Source: Panorpa germanica
Lineage: Eukaryota > Arthropoda > Insecta > Mecoptera > Panorpidae
Direction: 5' to 3'
DNA: 64,000 nt
Assembly (NCBI GenBank): GCA_963678705.1
Contig: OY783223.1
Location: forward strand, 4,154,001-4,218,000
Under the pieces are notes generated by a model, which was given only the letters and a program-made list of their open reading frames with translations, was not told where the DNA came from and did not search any database. Shown one piece after another: positions 46,269 through 59,447 of this stretch; positions within the stretch are counted from its first letter, which is position 1, and every line of letters starts with the position of its first letter. Both the position numbers and the translations under genes were made by a program.

Positions 46269-49200
46269 ACAGAGATCCTAGCTTACATTTCAATAATTAC
46301 ACGGTGTGGTAGAGATTGCTCCAATGAACAATTCTACCTGATTAGGTTACTAGGTCCGAGGGTTTAGTCCTGCGAAGTCTTCGAACATCATTACTATCAA
46401 GCAACATTTGCGTCACGGCGATATTTTCATGGTTACGAAGTCCCAAAAACACACTGCTAACTTTCGAATATAATATACGGTTACTCCTGCGGCGACTAAC
46501 TGTGCAAGCGACGTTGCCAAATCTTACATCGTGTTTTGAACAGTGCAAGTAACCGATGATTGTGATGATATTTATTACAAAAAAATCATTTATTTTTGCT
46601 ATTTCTTCGGAAACGTACTATTTTTATTATTTTAATCAAAAGCTTGATGTTTTCTGAACCATATTCAATTGAAATACTAATTTTCTTCATTAGATATTTA
46701 CATGAAATTTTCAATCAATGAATCCACATATAGTTGTACGTGAAATTTCCATTTATTAAAGCTAATTATTTCCTTAAAAGTTTCGGAAACATACCCTTAT
46801 TATCGTAGATGACTATCTTAGAACAAATTTCCAAAGTTTCAGCAAGTTTCTTTACTACTTCACGAGGAGTTCCTTAAAAAACTTATTGTTTATAAATTAA
46901 ATAAAATTCATTTATAAAAGAAAAAGAAATTTGTTTGCAATTTTAACTAAATGCTGTATCAGTCTAGACGCTCTTTTAGAGCAATCGTATACACTATTAT
47001 ATATTATAAATAATGTTAATTATATGTTAGCTGAGTTAAGTATTCTTGCATTATTTATTGTTTCAACATTTCTACGTAACATAAAATTGAATTACAAATT
47101 TTTCTCTAAAGATAAGGTTAAATGTGATATTACCATATTGCATATTGTACGTATATAAGAATAGTGAGAACGCGTTGCTAAATTTAGTACGAAAGTAAAA
47201 TATATATAACACAGTGACCTCTATTGTTACAATATGTCTTAATGAAAGGGAAAATAAGATATGCGTATATATATATGTCCCACATATGTTCGTATGGCTT
47301 GCTCCAACGCGTTGGATTTATCGTATCGAACATGGAAGAAGCGTATGTGAATTTGACCTATTTTGAATCCTTCATAAAGCAGAGAAAGGGTGGAAAGTTT
47401 AAATGGATCCACATCTAAAAATTATCTATTCATTAAATTCTTTCGCTGTACCAAATATTACATTTCTATCAGAAAAGTGTGGTGTAAACTTGCATTGTCT
47501 CACTACTGATAAATTCTGTGTTTAGTATTATTTTATACACAGATGCGCTATATCTCGGGAGGGGTTGATCATACAAAAAAATACATAACTTAAAATTTGT
47601 AGAGAATTTTATGCTCTATAACTTTACTAATAACTCTAAATGTCATTTGGAGCATGGGAAACAAGATATTTACAAAAACTGATTTTTTGACCTTTGAAAA
47701 ACACGACTTGCGTCAAGATATTTGAGAGAACTTATAAAATGTCAAAATAAAGATTTGTACAAGTTCTTAGCTTATTAACTTTCATTTCTAACTGAACTAA
47801 ATTTTTTAATTTTTCTACCCGCTAAAGTTTTTATACAATACATTTTATTCCTACAGGAAGGTCAATTTACTATTTAAAAATTGGAATAATAAAAAAATTA
47901 ACATTTATGGAAATACTGATAACGCAAAACAATATACACAATAAACACTACATGCACAGCTTATGCCCGTACGTAACTCAAAGTATAACACATGTGTAAT
48001 GTAGTACAGGGGTAGGAAACGTAAGCCATGCGTGTCAGTGTTAGCACGTGCAGTACTGATTTCTATAAGACTATGTATGTACCAAGTAATGACCTCATCT
48101 TTATAAAATATTAATTTTAAATTTGTCTCAATAAAATTCCGCAATATAGTAAGACCTTGATAATTCGAAATTATCGGTGGTTCAATCAGTTTGGTTCAAA
48201 TAGGTAAAATAATATATATTTATGTATATATATTTCAGTAAGGAATGTAGTGGAGTGATTGTCTTGTAGTAAAACAAATAATGAACGAGAAATATGATAA
48301 ACAAATTTAGGTAAACGAAAATCAGATGTCTTATGGTGGGGGGATAATAAAATAATAGGCACATCTATCATTTTAAATTAGAATTATTAAGACAATTGTG
48401 TAGATACTTTTAGATCATAGATCGTGCTAATGTTGGTGGGATTTTAAGTTTATATTCAAAAAATAATATTTACTGATTAACACTATGAAGTAACAAAAAT
48501 GAAAAAAGTATTTTGTATTTTCCAAATAGGAAATACAAACGAAATTACACGGCTGTAATTTTTTTTAAATTTCAACTTTAAATATTCATATCTTTTCAAC
48601 AAATTGATAAAAAAATATGATTTTCATTTCCAAATTTTCCGAATTCTTTGTTTTATTAAATATTAGTTTTTAAGAGCATTGCTAAAAACGGTTTTTCAGA
48701 TATACACGGAACTATGTCTTTTTTATACTTTATCTACCCGTTGCATGTTAACTATGTGCACTTAAATTATAAAAATCTCGCTTCACAATCGATAGAAAAA
48801 ATTAATTATTTTTTTTGACAAATTAAATACACCTATATTAACACAATTTTAATTTTATCAACTTCTTAAGAAAAGTGGGTTTACGGCCATATTACCTTCA
48901 TGACAATTTACATTTTTCAGTACATTATGTATATTAATCAGCGCTCATACAAAAGGGTTCGCTACCGCTGATATAGTACATTGTGTACTAATTTTGCGCA
49001 GTCGCAGATAGATCCTTATATTTTTCTACTGCAGAATATAGATACTACGAAGTCCTCATAATAAATTGTCACATTGGGTAGCACATATCAGCCGAACGCG
49101 TAACCTAAGTAGAGGAAATTATTTCGAAAATGCAACAGACAATTGAAACGAATAAATAAGTGGTGTAAAATGAAGAATAAAGTTGATTTATGGTAAACGG

Positions 49201-49637
49201 CAGTATCAGTGATCAATATAAAGTATAACTAGCCTTAGCTCAGTTCATACATGCATGATATAGTGTGTGAAACATCAACCTGTAAACCGCGGTACCGGCG
49301 TTTTGTACATAGAGTCATATTCTGGATCGATTACCACTCCAGTAGCTAATAAATATTTAAGTAGTATGTGATGCAAAAAAGTTCTACATTCTAATGATAA
49401 TAATAATATATTTGTTTTATGTGACAGTGGTTAGAATGTGACTGACTTAAAAAATAAATACAATTGTTTTTAAAAAGTTTTGTTAAGTTTATTAATAGTT
49501 GTGATATTTTTAATTTAAAAAATGACTTCGACAAGAAGGTAAGCTATTTACGAAAACTTGGGATAATTGATGAAATCATAGGAAAACACCCTTACAAACT
49601 TTTTTTTCGTATCGTAGTAGTGTCGAATAGTCTGATT
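46269..49637. other. Long intergenic region
   Basis: No supported gene; several ORFs of 60-80 codons without recognisable features. The patch 47570-47720 (GTAGAGAATTTTATGCTCTA, then GACCTTTGAAAAACACGAC) looks like decayed transposon sequence. The rest is featureless. Confidence 0.45.
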
Positions 49638-49865
49638 ACAATTTGAGTAAGATTTTCGAAACACGTTCTAAGCCACAGGTAGAAAATATATTGGGGTACG
49701 TTCAGGAAAAGTAACTTCGTATTTTAAAGCTTAAGTTTATGGGGTGGAGTAATGCATTTTTGATTTTGAAACTTTCGCCTCCGTTTTTGATCCGAAATGC
49801 ATTCGAAACGGATACTCTTTTCGATAGGTCGAGTTCTAGAATATCGTATTCGAATCTAAATTGTT
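49638..49865 (+). repeat. Dispersed repeat J, copy 1
   Basis: CAATTTGAGTAAGATTTTCG, then CACGTTCTAAGCCACAG, GCCTCCGTTTTTGATCC and TCTAGAATATCGTATTCGAA. The same blocks occur in the same order at 60228-60835, where about 370 bp of extra sequence lie between them. Confidence 0.75.
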
Positions 49866-50292
49866 TATAGGGATAAAATGTTATTATGGACGGTATCGTG
49901 CCGAAATTGTAGCGGTAAGAGAATTTAAGTTTCATTGATTATGTAAATATTATAATCATGTATTAATAAAAGGAAGTGATGTAGCGTTTAGTCAAACACA
50001 AAACATCGATATTACTTTACATCCATGTAAATTTTTCCTAATGTAATTCCAACGTGAAACGTATTCGAATCGGTTTTGAATTTCTAACAATAGTAAATGT
50101 TCTGACTATATTATACCACGCTGGAACTACCTTAATTTAAATTTAGCTTAAAATCAAATTAAAAATTCTTCTACTTTTGATTTTTATAATTATTACAAAA
50201 TATTATAGGTATACTAATGCGTAAAAGAGGTAAATTTTGCTAAATAAATATTTTTATGATTTCAAAAATACAAAAAGGCATTGTGGCCTCTC

Positions 50293-50893
50293 CAGGGTGG
50301 CCATAAAAAAATGATTTCAAACTTCGCTGATAATTCCAGGTTTTCCAGTAAAGTTTTTCCTATTTTTCCTGATATAGAAATATTATTCGTATCACTTAAA
50401 TATTTAAAGTTTTGATTATATTGTAATTACCAATAATTAAATCTAGTATTAAACTAAAAAAATATATTTATTTCTAATTTATATTTTATCTCATTGCCTT
50501 AGTTGGCGTTTAATAACTAATTAAATACGATTTCGTGAATAAAAAGTAACTTAAATTGAGTAAGACAAAAATAATCTAATGACTAGTATACACTAAACCA
50601 ATTAACTCTTAATATTTAATAGATAAAATTATTGAAGATATTTAAATTGATCATCAATAACTTGAATTTCAGCTAAAAGTTTAGCTTCTTTTTGACGCCA
50701 AATATTTTTTCATTAGCTACATGTTTTCTTTTTAAATTTTCTGATTCATTTCATTTTGAATTTTAAATGAAATATAATATACTATATATGAAATAGTTGC
50801 CACAATCAAATTCCCTGATATTTCGATAATATTTCCAGGTTGCATAAAATTCCCTGATAATTCCCGGATTTCCAGGTTTTTCATTCCACCCTG
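50293..50893 (+). mobile_element. Family F element, copy F2 (complete)
   Basis: 601 bp between CAGGGTGG and CCACCCTG. The direct repeat CTCTC flanks it (GGCCTCTC before, CTCTCCTA after). Subterminal CCCTGATAATTCCCGGATTT motifs match F1. The 72-codon minus-strand ORF across its right edge is not a gene. Confidence 0.85.
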
Positions 50894-51058
50894 CTCTCCT
50901 AATGCTTGTAAAGGTCTTCTTATGATTTTAGTAATCAAAAAATGTCGCATAATTCAATTAGTAATAAAAGAAAATAGATAAATGTTTATGTAAAATAAAC
51001 ATTAAAAACATGTAACTGTTTTTAGCGGGTAGATAATAGTTTAATATAAAAAACTCAC

Positions 51059-51102
51059 CTTTTTGAAATCTGGTTGCTAGTTCAACACGCTGCAAGAATT
51101 CT
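51059..51102 (-). CDS. Candidate orphan internal exon
   Basis: 44 bases between a good acceptor (TTTATTCCAG) and a good donor (GTGAGTTT) on the minus strand. One frame is open and protein-like: EFLQRVELATRFQK. No neighbouring exon can be identified with confidence; a short open stretch at about 50893-50925 (RPLQALGEQ) is adjacent to family F2. It could be chance or the remains of a gene cut up by insertions. Confidence 0.25.
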
Positions 51103-51763
51103 CTGGAATAAATAAAAAAATATGTTATTAATATTTTTTCTCAAATTAAATTTACAAATGCATTGGTTCAATTTTTCAATATGTACATATAACTATACTA
51201 AAATAGATTTTTGGGTAAAGAAAATTAATGTATAAATAAGTCATTGTTTTAATACAAATCGAATTAGAACAGCAAACCATTTGCAATTTTGAAACGATTG
51301 AAATCAATTCGTTTTATGTTTTTATTTTGATTTATTTTTTAAGTTTGCTAATGTATTAAATAATTTTTTTTGTTGACTAATACAGAATGTTTTTATGTGA
51401 AATAAAGTAAATAATATAGCTTAATAATTAATTCTAGTTTTTAGTTATAATTATTTTTTTAATTATAGTTTTATGTTATATAAATTTTTATTAAAAAGAA
51501 AAAAATCTCATATCTTTTAAACCACACTTAATAAAAATTAATGGGCACTAAATTATTGCACCACTCTACATTGCCATCCACAAAGTGTGTGTATGCTAAA
51601 TTTTAGCTTCATATCGTATCGGGAAATAATTATAAAATGGTAAACAAATATATATAGTCCAAATCACGAGAGTTCGGCGGCGACTTATACTTAAAAGAGG
51701 TTATAAGAGCGGTATAAATCTATAATACGATAATGAATTTTATCTTATTCATTTCATTATATA

Positions 51764-52580
51764 ACACATGGGCTGAAAAGTTCCGGGCCTAACAAAGAAA
51801 ACACAGTTTTTTTGGTTCAAAATTAGCTTTATTCATCAACGTAATCTCCATCAAGAGCAACGCAATCATTCCAGCGCCGCTCTAACATTTCAATACCACT
51901 TTTGTAGAACGATTTATCTTTTGCCTCAAAATAGGCCTCAGTTTCTGCGATAACCTCTTCATTCGTGCGAAATTTCTTACCGGCGAGCATTTTTTTCAGG
52001 TCTGCGAACAGGCAGTAGTCGCTGGGAGCCAAATCTGGCGAATACGGTGGATGTGGGAACAATTCGAAGTTCAATTCATGTAGTTTTGCCATTGTTTTGA
52101 TTGACTTGTGACACGGTGCGTTGTCTTGATGAAACAAAATTTTTTTCTTTGCCATATGCGGTCGTTTCTTTGCAATTTCGGCCTTCAAACGCTCCAATAA
52201 CGCTATATAATATTCACTGTTAATGGTATTTCCTTTCTCAAGATAGTCGATGAATATTACACCACGCACATCCCAAAATATCGAGGCCATAACCTTTCCA
52301 GCCGATTGTTGTGCTTTCGGGCGCTTTGGACGAGGTTCACCAGTTGCTGTCCACTCAGATGACGATCGTTTTGATTCCGGAGTGAAGTGATGGATCCATG
52401 TTTTATCCATTGTCACATATCGACGCAAAAATTCCGGTTTGTTACGTTTAAACATGGCCAAACACTGCTCAGAATCATCAATACGTTGTCGTTTTTGGTC
52501 AACAGTAAGCAAACTTTGAACAGAGCTTTCTCATAGTCAAATGCTCATGCAATATAAAGCCAACACGTTCTTTTGACTAC
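51764..52580 (-). mobile_element. Truncated irritans-subfamily mariner
   Basis: The 3' terminal repeat is intact: it reads ACACATGGGCTGAAAAGTTC inward from 51764 and lies next to TA at 51762-51763. The transposase end follows. The 5' end (N-terminal helix-turn-helix and left terminal repeat) is missing; homology stops at 52580 in an SKERVGFILHEHL-like segment. Length is about 820 bp against roughly 1.3 kb for a complete mariner. Confidence 0.92.
51829..52512 (-). pseudogene. Mariner transposase, C-terminal two-thirds
   Basis: A 227-codon frame with the DDE catalytic core intact: Asp36 (VTMDKTW), Asp130 (HQDNAPCH) and Asp165 (YSPDLAPSDY). The last two are separated by 34 residues, the mariner DD34D arrangement. 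The GDYVDE C-terminus and overall sequence resemble the irritans (Himar) subfamily. The N-terminal DNA-binding third is gone. A short deletion near 52510 removes the linker (the WVPR part) and breaks the frame before LHEHLTMRKLCSK. It cannot make a functional enzyme, but the core is uninterrupted, so the insertion is fairly young. Confidence 0.93.
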
Positions 52581-52630
52581 ATTATAGAAAAATAAGTGAG
52601 TCAGTGCTTTTTAGTTTATAGTAATTTTAT

Positions 52631-54326
52631 AGTAAAGTGATAAAACTGAATTTAATAGTACTACAGTAGTACATCATCTAACTTTTTTGTTATTAAAGCT
52701 ACAACAAAAAGTTATGAATAAAAGTTGTAGAGAATTTCATTACCTACAAAAAAGCTCTTTACAAAATTTTTATAGGAGTTGTGGTTTTCCTTAAAAATCC
52801 AATTTAAAATCCAGGCTTTATACAAAAAGAAGCGCATCAATACCAGATTTCCTAAACAGTTAAAAAAGTATAACACCTATTAAATTTTGCGCATGAATAG
52901 TTGCAGACGCTAAAAGGTAAATAAATACAATTGTTCATATGCATCGCAGTTTTTTTTTATCTCATAGAATTCCGTATGACGCTTCTCTTCATTATACCTG
53001 TCTTCCTAACATACTAGGTAAATATCTTACTCTAATAATAACACGTTTTTGTTTACTTTGTGATAACAACAATCCACAGTTTATTTCTTAACAATTTATT
53101 TAAATTAAAAAATTAAAAATATTTTATTTAAAAACAAATTTTATTTACTGTCATGTTTATAAAATGTTTTAAATATCAGTGATTCTTTGTTTTCCTCAAG
53201 ATTAAAAAAAATTTTACGATGTTTTTATTTAACGTCGGCTTACTATAATGGTAAAAGAAAATCCAACGTAAGCCCGGGTTTGAGACTTAGCTAGAAGTTA
53301 ACCACCGCATTGTGACGTCAGAATCGAACAGCCAAGCAGAAATCGTTTTAAATCACGCAGTTAAATTTAAATTTATTTACAATAGATTATTATTAAGACT
53401 AGCTACATCCGGCCACGCCTAGCTGCGGCTCAGTCTGATAAGAAATTAATAGAAACCTAAATAAAAGACACAAAAAAATCCAAATGAATTCGATTTCCGA
53501 AAAACGCGCGTATTCGAATATAACATTGTGTTTTTCGAGTTTTGCGAGCACAAATATACGCAGGTTTAATTTTTATATATAAAGAAGAATATATTATTAA
53601 TGGAGTACGAATACAACCATGACATTTGGACTGGTTATACATCAGTGGATAAATCCATTTCTACAATGCTCTCCATTGAATTATATTGTGTAATGAAAAT
53701 ATATTCCTAACTTCTATGGGTATTAATTAGGAAAAATTTTTTTAGATATTTGTTCTAGCTACTATAGCTGGAATAATATAATCTTTTACGCATTTTATTC
53801 TTCTTTATATCGGGCCTTATGCAGAGGCGGCCTTAGGGGATGGCAAGCAGGGCAATCGCAAGCAGGGCATTCTCGCGCAACAACCCAAGTAGAAAAATTC
53901 ATTACTATATATCTATTTGAATCTCGCGCCTTGAATCACTGCGTCTTCTTTTAAGGTATTAATGTACCTTAGTTTATCATTATTAATATTTGTTATCTTT
54001 GTGCTTGTTAACTTTTATAAATCTTCCAATATAAAATTTTATTTCTCGTCAATTATCATCAAAAATATTTACTTACAATTTACATTAATTATACGCCCGG
54101 GGCTTATAAAATAAATTATTTTTTTCGCGGCGAAAATATTATTTCGCTTGCTAAATAAACCTGTTATAAATTTTATAACATGTTTATTTGTAAGGCGGTT
54201 AAAGTGAAATAGTATTTAATAAAATGATATTTAAAGAAAATCAGAATCAATACTTTGACAACATTATGCACATGCCGTTTTAACCTAGCTGTAGACGCAA
54301 CCCTACAGTGAAGTTATTCACGCATA
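52631..54326. other. Intergenic region
   Basis: AT-rich with no supported gene. At about 53235-53300 there is a weak tRNA-like segment (CTATAATGGTAAAAG then GGGTTTGAGACTT) with A- and B-box resemblance. Around 53820-53880 GGCAAGCAGGGCAATC / GCAAGCAGGGCATTC is a short direct repeat. Confidence 0.45.
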
Positions 54327-54974
54327 AGGCCTGTCTCAGTATGGCACCGTATTTAAGCGAATTTCTGCCGGACGTATTCGGGCTACTACGCTTTACCTAT
54401 CCGAACCATGTAAATGTAATGAGATGGCTCTGGAGCTCTCAGACTGCACGCTACAAAGCCGTCCGAATACGGGCGGCACTACCTCGCACATTAGAACCGA
54501 ATAAAAGCGAATTTTATCCAAGCGTTACCACCACTGTAAATGCAAACAGCCGCGTCAGACTGGAGGGGATACCTAACATCGCTTGTTATTACGCTGCAAT
54601 ACGCGGTCAAATGAAATCTATCGGCGACATGGGTATGTTCTGCATGCAATTTATGTTTGTATTTCAGTGAATCATGGGCACGGATGCCCATACCAATAGG
54701 ATAGAACTAAATTTAAATTCACGCCCACCAGAACTCAGATATATAATAAATGTTAAAGTCCCTTTAATACCAGTAGTGTATCGATAAAAATTAAAGTTAA
54801 AGTGTGCTCTCATGATAAATTATATAAGTGCTAAAGAACTCCAATACACCCCCTAATACACGACTATAGACATCTGTGACACACATAGGCGGTTTGCTTT
54901 GTAGCTCATCCAATCCGCCGATTTACGTTCGAATACGCCGTCGCTTAAATACGGTCCCATACTGAGACAGGCCT
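54327..54974. mobile_element. Family G element
   Basis: 648 bp with inverted ends AGGCCTGTCTCAGTATGG, continuing CACCGTATTTAAGCGA on the left and GACCGTATTTAAGCGA from the right. Richer in G+C than the neighbourhood. The 120-codon ORF at 54308-54670 begins outside the element and has no known domain; I do not call it. The ends and a GTGTATCGATAAAAATTAAA block link it to family H. Confidence 0.82.
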
Positions 54975-55423
54975 AAGTATGAAAAGACGCAATATGCATT
55001 TAAAACTCTTTTTGCAAAAGATAGTAACGACGGACGCCATGGGCACGACGTAATCTGAGATTAATGAGATGCACACGCTGCGTCAGACGAGCCTCGGGGC
55101 TCGCGATCGTGAAGCACAGACGTAGGTCATAATGATATAACTTGCTTCATTATCTAAAATGTTAACTTGCTTTTTTAATAAATTTTTGTTTTGTAGTAAA
55201 CATAAAAATTAAATTAATTTTTTGTGGTTTTTTTAAGATAATAAATAATTTAATAGAGAGAGAGAGGGAAATAATTTAATTATGCAGAATATGTATTCCA
55301 AGGAATTTTTTCTTTACTTACTACATAATTTATACTACGTCTATCTACCTCTGAAATACAGTAAATTTTTTTAGAAAATAAGACTTAAGGAACTACCCAA
55401 TTGATATGTATATATTTATCAAT
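54975..55423. other. Spacer between G and A11
   Basis: A less AT-rich patch at 55030-55130, then A/T-rich sequence with a GAGAGAGAGAG tract near 55256. No gene. Confidence 0.5.
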
Positions 55424-56063
55424 AATGGGCTTGTGTCCACATTTTTTAGTGGTCGATTTTTCAATTGCTGATTGAAATTGATGTTAATAAATGTCTATTG
55501 GCGTGTCTATTTTATTAAATATCTAAATACTGACGGAGATATAGCAATTAAAAATTTGAATTGTAGTTTTAGCGCTAGAAATGGTCGGCCATATTTGTAT
55601 GACGTGAAATGCATTTTAACGTCAGTTATTTGTTGAGTAGGTCAGTGCTGTGATAATGTTTTGTAGCTGTTGGTAGTCAAATAATCAAGTCAAGTCAAAG
55701 AATAATAAGTTTTTATTTTATTTAACCCTGCTAAGGCAAACATAATAAAATAAATTTGAGTGTTCCTTGAAATATCTGTAAATAATATTTGATATTTTGA
55801 TATTTAAATACATACAGCAGAGATTTATGAGCTGTAAAGTTGGTAACCTTACACAAGGATTGTGATGTCACATGCACTTGGAATGTGTACAACGTTAAAT
55901 CCCTTTAATAATTAAAGAGACAAAATGACTTTTTTAATTGTTAATATCTCTTAGCATATAAAGAGTTATTAAAAAATAATTGAACATTTGAGGTTCTAGT
56001 AACCAACTTTATCAATATATAGTACAGTTTTATAGAAATTAAGATATAGGACACAGGCCCATT
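55424..56063 (+). mobile_element. Complete family A element, copy A11
   Basis: 640 bp in the head-left orientation, left end AATGGGCTTGTGTCC, right end GGACACAGGCCCATT. The empty site reconstructs as CAATAATTACTA, again AATT. It shows few differences from A12 and A13. Confidence 0.95.
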
Positions 56064-56749
56064 ACTAAGGAGATAAGCATCACTTTAGACTTTAGCAAAT
56101 GTATATTTTATATACCTATATTGTTAATTACATAATCGCATTAAAATATATGTATTTTCCATAACAATAGGTTGTTTTTTTGCCAACTATAATCGGAGTC
56201 GTATTTTCAAGGTCAAGGTCATAACCACATAAGTGAAGCACGTGGTTTTGCGGGTAACCAATCCACCTGCCGGCCCGGCCTGGCCAGGTCAGGTTACTCA
56301 TTGATTTCGTATACAAATACACTACTCCTACCACCTAATGGGCATAAATTTCGTTTGGTTCGTGCTGGTAACGGCCAGGGAATTGCGTGCTACAGACGAA
56401 TACGTGATATGAATACGAATGATGATCAAATATAACACAAGGAAAATATTTGAAAAACAAAAGCACTCTGTGAGAATTATGCTACAATAAATTTGATTAA
56501 ATTAATAGTTTTTATCTAAAATATGTGATAATAAGAAAAACTTGACATTGACATATTGGCTTCAAGTTCTCGGCGACGGAAACTTTAAAATTAAACTTAG
56601 CAAGAAGAGAAACTTTGTGGAAACTTTAAATTAGGACGCAAAACTTTAATTGTATCTAATAACATTTTAATTTAACAATTTAAGATTGATTTTAATTGCT
56701 TTCTGTCACATTTTTAAAATTGTATTTTCGTTGACACAATTGATTCAGG
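56064..56749. other. Spacer between A11 and A12
   Basis: Unique sequence with a GC-rich island at 56255-56290 (CACCTGCCGGCCCGGCCTGG). No credible exon. Confidence 0.45.
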
Positions 56750-57388
56750 AATGGGCTTGTGTCCTATGTCTTAATTTCTATAAAACTGTACTATATATTG
56801 ATAAAGTGGGTTACTAGAACCTCAAATGTTCAATTATTTTTTAATAACTCCTTATATGTTAAAAGATATTAACAATTTAAAAAGTCATTTTGTCTCTTTA
56901 ATTACTAAAGGGATTCAACATTGTACACATTCCAAGTGCATGTGACATCACAATCCTTGTGTAAGGTTACCAACCTTACAGCTCATAAATCTCTGCTATA
57001 TGTATTTATATATCTAAATATTAAATATTATTTACAGCTACTTCAAGGAACACTCAAATTTCAATATTATGTCTACTTTAACAGGGTTAAATAAAATAAA
57101 AACTTATTATTCTTTGATTTGACTTGATTATTTGACTACCAACAGCTACAAAACATTATCACAGCACTGACCTACTGAACAAATAACTGCCGTTAAAATG
57201 CATTTCACGTCATACAAATATGGCCGATCATTTCTAGCGCTAAAACTACAATTCAAACTTTTAATTGCTATATCTCCATCAACATTTAGATATTTAATAA
57301 AATAGACACGCCAATACACATTTATTAACATCAATTTCAATCAACAATTGAAAAATCGACCACTAAAAAATGAGGACACAAGCCCATT
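56750..57388 (-). mobile_element. Complete family A element, copy A12
   Basis: 639 bp in the tail-first orientation with both 15-bp ends intact. Flanks GGAAT ... ATTCTAT give AATT as the target. The 64-codon ORF inside is the same family-internal frame as in A3. Confidence 0.95.
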
Positions 57389-57943
57389 CTATGGGATTTC
57401 TAAGGTTTAAATCGCAGTGTGTTCAAGGCCTTGTACTTGCTACAAAAAAAGTTTATCTTATCAACCTCCATAAAAAACACTGAAAATCTAATTTATTTAT
57501 CCGAACACGACATATATTTAATCTAAATAGCCGGGTTACGTTGAGGGAAACGTAAACACGATTAATCTTGTTCGTCACTGACCTGACTTAACTGATATGA
57601 CGTCACTAGTACAGAAAGAGGTGGGGGTGGAGGTAGAGCACGAACAACATAGATTGTAGTATCGATAAAAATTCAATAAAGAACTCGGACCACGTGACAG
57701 TAATGATACGTAGAATTTGTATTGTGTATTTTGTTTATTGCCGAGCGTCAAGGTAACTGAAGGTCTGTCAGTAGAATGATAAATAGATAATTCATACATA
57801 CATACAATACGTAAATTGTAGATATCAGTTGGAGATTAATTTCTGATAAACAAAGTTACATAAATATAAAGTTTATTTAACATAAAAAACTTCACATTTT
57901 ATGTAACATATAATGTAAGATTACATAACACAAGTTATCTTTA
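57389..57943. other. Spacer between A12 and E2
   Basis: Unique sequence with no supported gene. Confidence 0.5.
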
Positions 57944-58344
57944 TACAGGTTTTACACCAAAGAGACAGTTTTGTTTTCAGAAAACAAAACAAAACATGTT
58001 GTTTTATTGTAAAACAGTTATGTTTTTGGAAAATAGACTGGTTTTGTTTTTAGTGATTTTCTGTGTGTCCCATAAAAATTATAAACATGATAAACAACAA
58101 CTGACAAGCGCAAATGTTCGTAAAAAACAAAACTGCGTGTTCAAACCAAGCAGACTAAAAACAACAACAAACGTTTTGCTTTGATCTTACCGACTCCAGA
58201 TGGGAATGTGTTTTGTTTACTAAAACAGCAACAAAATAAATGTTTTAAGAACTGTCTCTTTGGTGTAAACATTGGTGTTTTTGTTCAGAAAAACAAGTTT
58301 TTGTTCGTGTTTTATTGAACTGTCTTTCTGATATGAAACCGGCA
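57944..58344. mobile_element. Family E element, copy E2 (Harbinger-like MITE)
   Basis: 401 bp. The right end TGAAACCGGCA and left end TACAGGTTTTACACC are inverted and flanked by TTA (57941-57943 and 58345-58347). It aligns with E1 throughout, with an internal deletion of about 35 bp. Confidence 0.9.
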
Positions 58345-58716
58345 TTAAACATAAATATATGTTTTCTGATATCAATATAGCTTTTTATACAAGACTATAT
58401 AGTGTTACATATTAAATTAATATAATAGTATAACATATTTTTAATGTAAAGCTCCAATAATTAAATACTTAATTATTACACAATCCAAAATTACATATTT
58501 TTCGAAAGATTCCTACTGTGCCTTCTTCCTCAAAGCACTTTCTCTTACTTTGTTATTTCCAATTTAGGAAATATTTTCACAATCAATATTACAAACTTTC
58601 TAATCTAATCTAATATGGATTAAAAATTATAAATTTCTAGAAAATTCAAATGTAAAATTAAAACAGTATGTGGTAATGACCCTTACTTCTTACTTGTCTA
58701 ATATATTTTTAGAAAT
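58345..58716. other. AT-rich spacer between E2 and A13
   Basis: No supported feature. Confidence 0.55.
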
Positions 58717-59356
58717 AATGGGCATGTGTCCTCATTTTTTAGTGGTCGATTTTTCAATTGTTGATTGAAATTGATGTTAATAAATGTGTATTGGCGTGTC
58801 TATTTTATTAAATATCTAAATATTGACGGAGATATAGCAATTAAAAGTTTGAATTGTAGTTTTTGCGCTAGAAATGGTCGCCCATATTTGTATGACGTGA
58901 AATGCATTTTAACGTCAGTTACTTGTTGAGTAGGTCAGTGCTGTGGTAATGTTTTGTAGCTGTTGGTAGTCGAAATAATCAAGTCAAATCAAAGAATAAT
59001 AAGTTTTTATTTTATTTAACCCTGCTAAGGCAGACATAATATTGGAATTTGATTGTTCCTTGAAATAGCTGTAAATAATATTTGATATTTTGATATATAA
59101 ATACATATAGCAGAGATTTATGAGCTGTAAGGTTGGTAACCTTACACAAGGATTGTGATGTCACATGCACTTGAAATGTGTACAACGTTGAATCCCTTTA
59201 ATAATTAAAGAGACAAAATGACTTTTTTAATTGTTAATATCACCTAACATATAAGGAGTTATTAAAAAATAATTGAACATTTGAGGTTCTAGTAACCCAC
59301 TTTATCAATATATAGTACACTTTTATAGAAATTAAGACATAGGACACAAGCCAATT
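58717..59356 (+). mobile_element. Complete family A element, copy A13
   Basis: 640 bp in the head-left orientation, ends AATGGGCATGTGTCC and GGACACAAGCCAATT. Close to consensus throughout, so probably among the younger copies. Confidence 0.95.
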
Positions 59357-59416
59357 CCCGTGTACAATACGCTTTAAAAATAAAATACACAGTACCTTCA
59401 AAAATAGTAATTACTA

Positions 59417-59447
59417 AAGTGACGTCATTTATACGTGACGTCATTAC
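59417..59447. promoter_or_regulatory. Pair of CRE-like palindromes
   Basis: GTGACGTCATT occurs twice in direct order, separated by TATAC. TGACGTCA is the full consensus for CREB/ATF-type factors. No promoter or transcribed exon is recognised next to it, so any function is inference. Confidence 0.35.

Larger units (their letters stand above)
51655..52630 (-). mobile_element. Family B MITE, copy B3, split by a mariner
   Basis: Left part 51655-51763 begins AATCACGAGAGTTCGGC and matches the reverse of B1 through CATTATCGTATTATAG and onward. The remainder resumes after the mariner at 52581 (ATTATAGAAAAATAAGTGAG, then TCAGTGCTTTTTA) and fades without a terminal repeat. The order of sequence matches an uninterrupted B copy. 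Confidence 0.8.

Noticed and set aside
54308..54670. 120-codon plus-strand ORF across the left end of family G
   Set aside because: Starts outside the element and crosses its terminal repeat; no motif. Treated as chance in a less AT-rich MITE.
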